Translations under genes and position numbers: made by a program
Shown: positions 1 through 5,724 of the stretch, one piece after another
Numbering within the stretch: the first letter of the stretch is position 1
Layout of the letters: each line of letters begins with the position of its first letter
Notes under the pieces: model-generated
Told to the model about the DNA's origin: nothing
Databases searched by the model: none
Seen by the model: the letters and a program-made list of their open reading frames with translations, nothing else
Assembly (NCBI GenBank): GCA_021784255.1
Contig: JAJXSZ010000128.1
Location: 1-8,303, forward strand
Length of the DNA stretch: 8,303 nt
Reading direction: 5' to 3'
Origin: Pseudomonadota bacterium
GTDB taxonomy: Bacteria > Pseudomonadota > Alphaproteobacteria > Acetobacterales > Acetobacteraceae

Positions 1-175
1 GCGCCTTCGCCGGATCGAGCTTGCCGCCGGACTGGTCATAGCCGGGAGTGTGGCAGTCATTACAGCCGCCGATGATGGAAACCTGCCTGCCGTGCGCGAC
101 GGAAATGTCATGTCCCCGCGCGGCCGCCACCATCGGCAGGGCGACGGCCAGAGCCACCGCCAGTCCAAACGCCAC
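1..175 (-). CDS. Exported c-type cytochrome, N-terminal part (runs off left edge)
   Basis: The reading frame gives 58 residues before the window ends. Residues 1-20 are a hydrophobic Ala/Val/Leu-rich stretch ending in VAAA, as in a Sec signal peptide, so the product should mature in the periplasm. After it come HGRQVSIIGGCNDCHTPGYD: CNDCH (Cys38, Cys41, His42) is the CXXCH site for covalent haem c attachment, and the following TPGY...SGGKLDP resembles small single-haem class I cytochromes. The axial methionine would lie in the missing part. The start is uncertain: I chose GTG at 175 because the frame has no ATG upstream. The codons before it (TTTK) would suit a signal-peptide n-region, but no usual start codon precedes them. 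It is divergent from the weak reading frame at 288. Electron transfer is the likely role; its partner cannot be told. Confidence 0.75.
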   Translation of the reverse strand, partial: MAFGLAVALAVALPMVAAARGHDISVAHGRQVSIIGGCNDCHTPGYDQSGGKLDPAKA

Positions 176-614
176 TTTCGTCGTCGTCCCCCCGGGGCTG
201 CGAGTTTCCGGCCCGTTATGAAATAAGTCGTTGGTATTTTTATTCATTCACCGACCGAACTCGCACGGGGACGGAAACCTGTCAATAATGTTTCAATCCT
301 CAAAGAGATCTGGCGCATGCGCCACCGTGCCAGCCAGACGTCCCCTCACCGCGGATCGGCCGCTCGACGAACACCGGGACGCGCTCGCCGCCCACGCCGA
401 GGCGGCAGACCCGGCTCTTGCGGATCGCCTCCATGTCCGCCGCCCTGGCCCGATCGTCCTCCGATCCGCCGCCAAGACGGTCATTGCGTCCATGGAATGG
501 GCGAACGAAAGGCTGGCGGGCCGTCCGTGAAAGACGCTCGTCTCGTGGGTTATTCTGGCGCGTTCGCGATCAGCATTGCTGTCCGCAGTCCGCCCCTGCC
601 GCAAGCCCGCGCGA
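176..614. other. Stretch with no confident gene
   Basis: These 439 bases lie between the start of the cytochrome gene and the stop codon of the lyase. The first 110 bases (176-287) are less GC-rich than the surroundings, with AT-rich patches at 221-247, and could hold the cytochrome promoter. A perfect TTGACA is present on the minus strand at 285-280, but I see no good -10 element at the right distance. The rest contains only the weak plus-strand frame listed separately. No convincing terminator was found after the lyase. The minus-strand frame across 293-604 has a Ser/Arg/Ala-rich product typical of a shadow. Confidence 0.5.
288..530 (+). CDS. Weak hypothetical reading frame
   Basis: I do not recognise this product. 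From ATG 288 it encodes 80 residues; a TTG at 231 would add 19. From about residue 24 the codons are strongly G/C-ending and the composition looks protein-like: PLDEHRDALAAHAEAADPAL, then an acidic/basic mix ending SMEWANERLAGRP. That is better than the opposite-strand frame over the same bases. The DEHRDALAAHAEAADP segment faintly recalls the EHR...A...D repeat in the C-terminal domain of FadR-type GntR regulators, but the MRAHL continuation is absent. At most it would be a decayed remnant. There is no good ribosome binding site at a usual distance. It could be a genuine small gene, a gene fragment, or chance in GC-rich DNA. Confidence 0.22.
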   Translation: MFQSSKRSGACATVPARRPLTADRPLDEHRDALAAHAEAADPALADRLHVRRPGPIVLRSAAKTVIASMEWANERLAGRP

Positions 615-2009
615 TTACCGCCGATCGCCCGCCTCCGGCATCTCCGTCGGGGACGCTGCGCACGCGCGCAGTCGCCTCGCGGCCGTTCGCGCGGGCTCGA
701 CCATCGCCAGCGCCAGCTCGATGCTCTGGCCGATATAGTGCGCCGGATCGAGCGTTTCCCTGATCATGGCCGCATCGACAAGGCCCGCGGCCTCGGGAGC
801 CCCCGCAATCAAGGACGCCAGGTCCTCGCCGGTCCGGACCGCCTCGGCAACGGCGTGATGAACGATAGCGTGAGCCGTCGTGCGCCCGAGAATCGGCGCC
901 AGTGCCATCGCCGTGTTCTCCGTCGCAATGAACGCACGCGACAAATCGAGGTTGCGCCGGATCCCCGCCGGCACGAGCCGGATCGCCCCAAGCAGCTCCT
1001 CCATCTGCGCCGCCAGTTCATAGGCAAGCGGGCAGGCCTGGTCGACCAGCGCCGAGAGCATCTGGTTGTTCGCGCCATCGCCCTCGAAGCTCGGTTGCAT
1101 GGCCTCCAGCGCCAGCGGTACCTGCGCGCGCACCCGTGCGGCGAGCGCGATCACGTTCACTGCGATCTTCGAGTTCACCTTGTGCGGCATGGTGGAGGAG
1201 CCGATCACCTCCTCGCCGAGGTCCTCGATCACCTCGCCGAATTCGTCCGACATCATCATGTAGAGATCGCGCGCGATCTTGCCGCAGGTGGCCGCGAACA
1301 GGCCGAGCAGCAGCACATATTCCGCGAACGTATCGAGGCCGGCGCGCGAGGGAATCGCATGCCAGCCGAGGCCGAGCCGCGCGGCGAGCCGGCGGTTCAG
1401 TTCCGGTCCTCTTCCGCCCACGGCGTGCATCGCGCCCACCGCCCCGCCCCATTGCGCCCGGAAGACGCGCGGCGCCGCGTCATGGAACCGTGCTTCGTGG
1501 CGCAGGAACTCCTCGATCCATCCCGCGGCCTTGAAGCCGAAGGTGATCGGCAGGGCATGGCGGATATTGGTGCGCGCCATCGTCACGGTGCCGGCCTCCG
1601 CCTCGGCAAAGGCCGCGAGCCGGTCGAGGATCGCCGCGAGCCGCCGCATCAGCGCCGCGTGCGCCCGGCGCATCAGCAGCACCCGTCCGGTTTGCACCAC
1701 GTTCTGCGTCGTCGCTCCCCAGTGGACGAATCCGCCCGCGTCGCCCGCGCAGGCGCGCGCGAGAAGGCGGGCCATCGAGACCACAGGCGCCCGCGTCTTC
1801 GCGATATCCGCAGCCAGCGCCGCCTCGCCGATCGTTTCGAGCCGCGCACGCGCCGCGATCTCGCGCGCCGCGTCCGCCGGGATCATGCCGAGGGCGGCTT
1901 GCGTCTCGGCCAGCGCCGCCTCGACATCAAGCCAGGACTGCCAGACCGACGGCCGGCTGAACAGCGCCGCGATCTCGGCCGGCGCGGGGAGCGGGGCATC
2001 CTTGGTCAT
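615..2009 (-). CDS. Lyase of the fumarase/adenylosuccinate-lyase superfamily, closest in style to carboxymuconate cycloisomerase
   Basis: The product has 464 residues, a normal length for this homotetrameric superfamily, whose members remove an acid such as fumarate from C-N or C-O bonded substrates or cyclise muconates. Three conserved regions appear in order: HWGATTQN (96-103), ARTNIRHALPITFG (145-158) and the serine-loop signature GSSTMPHKVN (270-279), which supplies the catalytic serine. HALPITFG and the overall spacing resemble 3-carboxy-cis,cis-muconate cycloisomerase more than purine-pathway adenylosuccinate lyase. Unusual residues: the common TSQDxxDT is TTQNVVQT here, the histidine of GRTHxQ is Asn148, and the usual NP after the signature is NS. 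Start: ATG 2009 has AGGA eight bases upstream; GTG 2015 is too close to it. The gene begins 23 bases after the ABC ATPase and is probably last in its operon. It is likely the catabolic step for whatever the transporter imports. Superfamily certain; substrate unknown. Confidence 0.88.
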   Translation of the reverse strand: MTKDAPLPAPAEIAALFSRPSVWQSWLDVEAALAETQAALGMIPADAAREIAARARLETIGEAALAADIAKTRAPVVSMARLLARACAGDAGGFVHWGATTQNVVQTGRVLLMRRAHAALMRRLAAILDRLAAFAEAEAGTVTMARTNIRHALPITFGFKAAGWIEEFLRHEARFHDAAPRVFRAQWGGAVGAMHAVGGRGPELNRRLAARLGLGWHAIPSRAGLDTFAEYVLLLGLFAATCGKIARDLYMMMSDEFGEVIEDLGEEVIGSSTMPHKVNSKIAVNVIALAARVRAQVPLALEAMQPSFEGDGANNQMLSALVDQACPLAYELAAQMEELLGAIRLVPAGIRRNLDLSRAFIATENTAMALAPILGRTTAHAIVHHAVAEAVRTGEDLASLIAGAPEAAGLVDAAMIRETLDPAHYIGQSIELALAMVEPARTAARRLRACAASPTEMPEAGDRR

Positions 2010-2032
2010 GGACACATTCCTGTCGGCTGGGA

Positions 2033-2779
2033 TCAGAGAACCTGGTCGAGAAACTGCTGCAGCCGCGCCGTCTGCGGATGATCGAACAGCCGGTCCGGCG
2101 GGCCGGTCTCGACGATCCGGCCGCGGTCCATGAACACGACGTTGCCGGCCACCTCGCGGGCGAAGCGCATCTCGTGGGTGACCACCAGCATCGTCATTCC
2201 CGACAGCGCGAGATCACGCATGACCTTGAGAATACCCTTGACCAGCTCAGGATCGAGCGCCGAGGTCGCCTCGTCGAACAGCATCACCGCCGGCTCCATC
2301 GCCAGCGCCCGCGCGATCGCGACACGCTGCTGCTGCCCCCCGGAAAGTGCCGCCGGCCGACGCCGCTCCAGCCCCTCGAGCCCAACGGCCCGCAGCTGGA
2401 CGAGCGCCCGCGCCTCCGCCTCCGCGCGCGCCATCCGTCGCACCCGGCGCAGACCGAGCGTGACATTGTCGAGCACGTCGAGATGGCTGAACAGGTGGAA
2501 ATGCTGGAACACCATGCCGACGCGAACCCGCATCGCGTCGACATCCACGCCCGGCCGGGTGATGTCCACCCCGTCGATCAGCACACGCCCCGTGTCCGGC
2601 CGTGTCAGCAGGTTCGTGCAGCGCAGCAGCGTCGACTTGCCCGATCCCGACGGCCCGATGATGCAGGTGGTGGTCCCGCGCCCGGCATCGAGCGAGATGT
2701 CGCTCAGCACGTCGGTCGCGCCGTAGCGCTTGCCGACACGCTCGAACCGGACGGCGACCGCCGCCTCGGCGTCAGGCAT
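2033..2779 (-). CDS. ATP-binding protein of a polar-amino-acid-type ABC importer
   Basis: This 248-residue cytoplasmic ATPase is of the GlnQ/HisP type, and its length fits that family. All nucleotide-binding motifs are intact: Walker A GPSGSGKST (42-50), Q-loop Gln92 in MVFQHFHLF, signature LSGGQQQR (145-152), Walker B VMLFDEAT (165-172), D-loop SALDP and switch His202 in VVTHEMRFA. Two copies would power the permease encoded just upstream. Start: ATG 2779 is preceded by an AGGGAGGG Shine-Dalgarno sequence about eight bases away and overlaps the permease stop by 8 bases, which suggests translational coupling. A start at 2827 would add 16 residues (CAASAREG type) with no family match, so I rejected it. 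The family is certain. Assignment to amino acids rather than another small acid rests on similarity alone. Confidence 0.95.
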   Translation of the reverse strand: MPDAEAAVAVRFERVGKRYGATDVLSDISLDAGRGTTTCIIGPSGSGKSTLLRCTNLLTRPDTGRVLIDGVDITRPGVDVDAMRVRVGMVFQHFHLFSHLDVLDNVTLGLRRVRRMARAEAEARALVQLRAVGLEGLERRRPAALSGGQQQRVAIARALAMEPAVMLFDEATSALDPELVKGILKVMRDLALSGMTMLVVTHEMRFAREVAGNVVFMDRGRIVETGPPDRLFDHPQTARLQQFLDQVL

Positions 2780-3500
2780 TGGCCGGCCCTCCCTGGCGCT
2801 CGCCGCGCAGCCGCCGCTCCCATGCATTCACCGCATAGGTCATCGGCACGGTCAGCGCGAGGTAGAGAATCCCGGCTGCCGTCAGCGGCGACAGATTCGC
2901 GTTGTTGATCGCCGAGTCCTGCGCGATCGAGAAGATCTCCCGCTGCGAGGAGGTCAGCCCGAGCAGGAAGACCAGCGCCGTGCCCTTGATCACCAGGATG
3001 AACTGCCCGGTGAGGGGCGGCAGCACCCGGCGGATGCCCTGCGGCAGGATGATATCGCGCATCGTCTGCCACTTCGTCATGCCGAGCGTCCGCGCCGCCT
3101 CGATCTGCCCGCGCTCCACGCTCTGCAGCCCGGCGCGGAAGATTTCCGCCATGTATGCGCCCTCGATCAGCCCGATCGAGAGCGCCGCATAGGCGTAGGT
3201 ATCGGTGCCGAACAGGCTGAGTCCCGCGATCGGCAGCCCCTGCCCTATCAGATAGATCGTCAGGATATGCGGCAGCCCGCGCAGGACGTCGACATAGACG
3301 CGGCAGCCCAGCCGGACCCCAACCGGCCGCGCGAGCAGCCCGGTCGCGATCATCAGCCCCACCGCCATCCCGATCAGCGAGGACAGCACCGCGAGCAGGA
3401 TCGTGTTCGGCAGGCCGACGCGCAAGAGCGTCGGCATGACATGCGCGATCATGGGCACGTCAAAGAAGGTGTTCTGGATCCGCGCAAGCCCCCCGAGCAT
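2772..3500 (-). CDS. Permease of a polar-amino-acid-type ABC importer (GlnP/HisM family)
   Basis: The 242-residue integral membrane protein matches the His/Glu/Gln/Arg/opine permease type. It opens with a short cytoplasmic or periplasmic segment and MPTLLRVGLPNTILLAVLSS, the usual first helix. Further hydrophobic spans lie near residues 32-56, 79-96, 101-120, 165-183 and 207-225. The coupling loop that contacts the ATPase is clear at 134-153: EAARTLGMTKWQTMRDIILP. YVDVLRGLPHIL (69-80) is the other family hallmark. Only one permease gene is present, so the transporter would use a homodimer unless a partner lies elsewhere. The start ATG 3500 is 15 bases after the binding-protein stop, with a modest purine-rich GCGGGG ahead of it. 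The gene lies between its binding protein and its ATPase, the usual operon order. Confidence 0.93.
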   Translation of the reverse strand: MLGGLARIQNTFFDVPMIAHVMPTLLRVGLPNTILLAVLSSLIGMAVGLMIATGLLARPVGVRLGCRVYVDVLRGLPHILTIYLIGQGLPIAGLSLFGTDTYAYAALSIGLIEGAYMAEIFRAGLQSVERGQIEAARTLGMTKWQTMRDIILPQGIRRVLPPLTGQFILVIKGTALVFLLGLTSSQREIFSIAQDSAINNANLSPLTAAGILYLALTVPMTYAVNAWERRLRGERQGGPANA

Positions 3501-3515
3501 CGACGCGCCCCGCGC

Positions 3516-4337
3516 TCAGCCCTTGGCCGGCGGCTGGTGCGGCATGCCCGGATAGTCCTTGTACAACGCGTCCGGAATCCGCACCGCCGGCGGGTTCCAC
3601 TTCACGAACAGCCGCGTGAAGGTGCCATCCACCATCAGCTCGCCGATCGCCTTGTCCATCGCCTCGAGCAATTGCGGATTGCTCTTGGCCACCGGGTATT
3701 CGGCAACGCCCGTGGTCACGGTCTGCGAAGCGGTCAGGCCCGGATGCTTCTTCACCAGCGCGTTCGCCGTCGCGAGCCCGGTGAACAGCCCGTCCACCTG
3801 GCCGGCGATCAGTGCGTTCAGGCTGGCCGCGATGTTCGGGAACTCCCGCACCTTCACCCCCGGCGCGATGCGCCGCAGCAGCGGTATCAGCGCGCTGCCC
3901 TGGGTGATGGCCACCGTCTTGCCCGACGCGCCATCCACTTTCGCAATCGCAGAACCGCTTCGGCTCACCAGCCGCGCCTGGCCGTAGCCGATGGGCGTGG
4001 TGAACGCGACCGCCTTCTGCCGCGCCGGCGTCACCAGCGTGGCGAACGCCGCCGTGTCGTAGATGTCGTTGCGCACGCCCGGCAGCATGCTGGCGAAGCC
4101 GGTCGCGATGAACTTCACCTTCAGCCCGAGCTTCGCCGCGATCGCCTCCTCGAACTCGACCAGCATCCCGGTGGGCTTGCCGCCCGCAATGAAGGAGACC
4201 GGCTTGTCATCGGTCCGGTAGGCAACGGTGAGAACCCCCTTAGTGATCGTCGGCGGCGGTGCCGCGGCGAGGGCGGGGGCCGCCGCCAGTCCGGTGGCGA
4301 TCGCCAGGAGACCCAGTGCGTGTCTGCGTGTGGTCAT
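3516..4337 (-). CDS. Periplasmic solute-binding protein, family 3 (ABC importer)
   Basis: The protein has 273 residues. Residues 1-26 form a signal peptide (TTRRHALGLLAIATGLAAAPALAAA), with a likely cut after ALA around 24-26. The paired Arg4-Arg5 gives a weak twin-arginine look, but Sec export is the default. The mature part has the family-3 layout: GVLTVAYRTDDKPVSF at the first strand, GMLVEFEEAIAAKLGLKVKF in the G.D.dl.a region, TPARQKAVAFTTPI with the carboxylate-binding arginine at 106, and GKTVAITQGSA opening lobe two. Where the family usually has an aspartate that holds the ligand's alpha-amino group (VDavvaDspvA), this protein reads VDGLFTGLATA, with Gly187. That suggests a ligand bearing a carboxylate but perhaps no free alpha-amine. 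The start ATG 4337 follows a strong GAGGAGGAGG. It is the first structural gene of the operon. Confidence 0.93.
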   Translation of the reverse strand: MTTRRHALGLLAIATGLAAAPALAAAPPPTITKGVLTVAYRTDDKPVSFIAGGKPTGMLVEFEEAIAAKLGLKVKFIATGFASMLPGVRNDIYDTAAFATLVTPARQKAVAFTTPIGYGQARLVSRSGSAIAKVDGASGKTVAITQGSALIPLLRRIAPGVKVREFPNIAASLNALIAGQVDGLFTGLATANALVKKHPGLTASQTVTTGVAEYPVAKSNPQLLEAMDKAIGELMVDGTFTRLFVKWNPPAVRIPDALYKDYPGMPHQPPAKG

Positions 4338-4343
4338 GTGGTT

Positions 4344-4353
4344 TCCTCCTCCT
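4344..4353 (-). promoter_or_regulatory. Strong Shine-Dalgarno of the binding-protein gene
   Basis: On the minus strand GAGGAGGAGG ends about six bases before ATG 4337. It is the strongest ribosome binding site in the window and fixes the start of the binding protein. A strong site here fits the usual need for excess binding protein relative to the membrane components of an ABC importer. Confidence 0.8.
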
Positions 4354-4392
4354 CATGGTTTCCCGCCGCGCCGCCGCAGCGGCGAACGGGGC

Positions 4393-4407
4393 GGCGGAAT
4401 CGTTCCG
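4393..4407. repeat. Short palindrome in the leader of the transport operon
   Basis: GCGGAA and TTCCGC are perfect 6-base arms around a 3-base spacer, 55-70 bases upstream of the binding-protein start and inside the long leader predicted from the promoter at 4569-4542. It could be an operator or a small hairpin. In DNA this GC-rich, short palindromes also arise by chance. Confidence 0.3.
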
Positions 4408-4541
4408 CGCCGATGGGCGAGATCGTTGCGCGCCTGCGCCACCCGGCGGGGCGAGTTCCGCCGCCGCTCCGTCGCGTGCCAGCCGCTCCGGTCCACGCGC
4501 TGCCCGCTTCGCCCAAGGCCGACGCGTTCCGCCATGCTCCG

Positions 4542-4569
4542 GTGATACCGCACCGCTCGACCCGGCCAA
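4542..4569 (-). promoter_or_regulatory. Candidate sigma-70 promoter of the transport/lyase operon
   Basis: On the minus strand TTGGCC (4569-4564) and TATCAC (4547-4542) are 16 bases apart; each matches four of six consensus bases. Transcription would begin near 4535, giving a leader of almost 200 bases before the binding-protein ATG. The promoter starts within 15 bases of the lysR stop codon, and the T-N11-A dyad upstream is centred near -63. That arrangement fits an activator-dependent promoter with imperfect core elements. It is a prediction from pattern alone. Confidence 0.45.
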
Positions 4570-4582
4570 TCACGGATTTCGG

Positions 4583-5494
4583 CTAAATCGATAAGCTGTT
4601 CTTATCAATCAGCCGCCGCGCGATCCGCAGCACGGCGCGCAGACCCGGAGCGGTGTCGCTGCGCCGGTAGAGCAGCGTGAAATCCGTCACGATCCGCTCC
4701 GCCAGCGGCACATAGACGACCCCCGGCACCTCGAACCGCGTCATCGTCTCCGGCACCATGGCAACCCCGATGCCGGTGCCGACCAGGCACAGCATGGCCG
4801 CGATCTGCGGCACGGTCTGCGCCGTCCGCGGCGCGAACCCGGCCGCGCCGCATGCCTGCGCCGTCAGCCGACGTAACCCGCCGCTTGACTGCTCGATGTA
4901 TTGAAGAAAGGGCTCTTCGGCGAAAGCGGCGAGCGGCATCGCTCCGTCCCGCAATCCGGGCCAGGTCTCAGCCACCGCCATCAACATTCGCTCGCGGGCC
5001 AGCATCAGCGTGCCGAGAGCGGGGTCGAGTGCCGGCAGCGGCGATCGAGCGATCCCGACATCGAGCCGCGCCTCCGCGAGCCGCCGCACCTGCTCGGTGC
5101 CCGAAAGCTGGTCGAGCGACAGCGCAACCTTGGGGCGGTCAGCGCCGATCCTGCGCACGAGGGCGGAGAACAGCGGATGGAAGGCCGCCGAGCCGACATA
5201 CCCCGCAAGGATCGCCCGCCGCACCTGCCGCCCGATCGCCGTCCCAGTCCGCTCCGCGACCTCCGCCGCATCCGCCACGGCCCGCGCCTGGGCAAGCAGT
5301 TCGCGCCCCGCCCCGGTCAGGCGCGCTCCGCGCCCAACGCGGTCGAACAATGTCGCACCGAGCCCGCGCTCAAGCGTGCGGACAAGCTGGCTCAGGGCAG
5401 GTTGGCTGATGCCAAGCCGTTCCGCCGCAACGCCGAAATGTTCCGCCTCGGCCGCCGCCACGAAAGCCCGCCAGTGACGCAACTCAACCTGCAT
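4583..5494 (-). CDS. LysR-family transcriptional regulator
   Basis: The 303 residues are a typical length. The N-terminal winged helix-turn-helix spans about 7-66 and includes HFGVAAERLGISQPALSQLV and LERGLGATLFDRVGRGARLT. A linker helix with Ala-rich repeats follows to about residue 90. The effector domain (92-295) opens AGYVGSAAFHPLFSALVRRI and continues LSLDQLSGTEQVRRLAEARL and DVGIARSPLP, which recalls the BenM/CatM/CbnR subgroup that senses muconates and other aromatic-pathway acids. The start is ATG 5494 with AAGG about nine bases upstream. The gene points the same way as the transport/lyase genes, unlike the usual divergent layout, and ends 245 bases before the binding protein. It probably activates that operon through the dyad at 4587-4609. 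An insertion sequence begins about 77 bases upstream of its start and may have altered its expression. Confidence 0.92.
   Translation of the reverse strand: MQVELRHWRAFVAAAEAEHFGVAAERLGISQPALSQLVRTLERGLGATLFDRVGRGARLTGAGRELLAQARAVADAAEVAERTGTAIGRQVRRAILAGYVGSAAFHPLFSALVRRIGADRPKVALSLDQLSGTEQVRRLAEARLDVGIARSPLPALDPALGTLMLARERMLMAVAETWPGLRDGAMPLAAFAEEPFLQYIEQSSGGLRRLTAQACGAAGFAPRTAQTVPQIAAMLCLVGTGIGVAMVPETMTRFEVPGVVYVPLAERIVTDFTLLYRRSDTAPGLRAVLRIARRLIDKNSLSI
4587..4609. promoter_or_regulatory. Candidate LysR-type binding site (T-N11-A dyad)
   Basis: ATCGATAAG and CTTATCAAT form an inverted repeat with 8 of 9 bases paired around a 5-base spacer. The inner part, ATAAG-N5-CTTAT, contains the T-N11-A motif typical of LysR-type recognition sites. 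It overlaps the last codons of the lysR gene itself (IDKNSLSI). Its centre at 4598 is about 63 bases upstream of the start predicted for the following operon, where activators of this family normally bind. It could instead be a weak AT-rich terminator stem, but no T-tract follows. Confidence 0.5.
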
Positions 5495-5591
5495 GAGCGG
5501 CCTTTACCCGGGCATGGAGTGGAGCGGGTTCGGCGAGCTTCGTCCGTTCGCCGTAGCGTCCTTCCTTCATAGATCGTGCCCCGTGGCGTGG

Positions 5592-5600
5592 TGTAGGAGC
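5592..5600 (+). repeat. Left terminal inverted-repeat core of the IS
   Basis: TGTAGGAGC here is repeated exactly in inverted form at 6953-6961. Beyond the nine bases, the inner sequences (CACTGACCGG against GGTGCTCCTG read inward) share only scattered positions, so this is the conserved core of a longer imperfect terminal repeat. Confidence 0.65.
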
Positions 5601-5660
5601 CACTGACCGGCTTGCCGGAGCGACCGGCGAGAGTCTGGCGTAGGCGAGCCGGTCAGTGGC
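5599..5660. repeat. Long stem-loop inside the left IS end
   Basis: The arms at 5599-5616 and 5643-5660 are 18 bases long with one mismatch (GCCACTGACCGGCT pairs perfectly with AGCCGGTCAGTGGC) around a 26-base loop. It lies between the terminal repeat core and the transposase ribosome binding site. In a transcript entering from outside it would form a very stable hairpin. Such structures limit transposase made from external promoters in IS10 and IS50; the same role here is inference. Confidence 0.65.
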
Positions 5661-5724
5661 CACCGCGGCGCTCCTGGGTGAGGGTTGGGTTGCGAGACGC
5701 AACTCTAACCTGAGGACCACCACG

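Noticed and set aside
576..2081. Long plus-strand open frame of about 500 codons opposite the lyase
   Set aside because: Its Arg/His/Gly-rich product has no motifs, and it is the reverse-strand shadow of a lyase with clear family signatures in GC-rich DNA.
4334..4573. Minus-strand frame filling the lysR to binding-protein gap
   Set aside because: The product is Gly/Arg/Ala-rich without motifs, and its end overlaps the strong ribosome binding site and the start of the binding-protein gene. The stretch reads better as a leader.
2730..4586. Very long plus-strand open frame of about 618 codons opposite the permease and binding protein
   Set aside because: Composition is dominated by Arg, Gln, His and Asp with no recognisable domain, while the opposite strand carries three well-formed, properly spaced transporter genes.
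5484..5570. 28-codon minus-strand frame between the IS and lysR, overlapping the lysR start
   Set aside because: It has no convincing ribosome binding site or homology that I can recognise, and it is too short to separate from chance.
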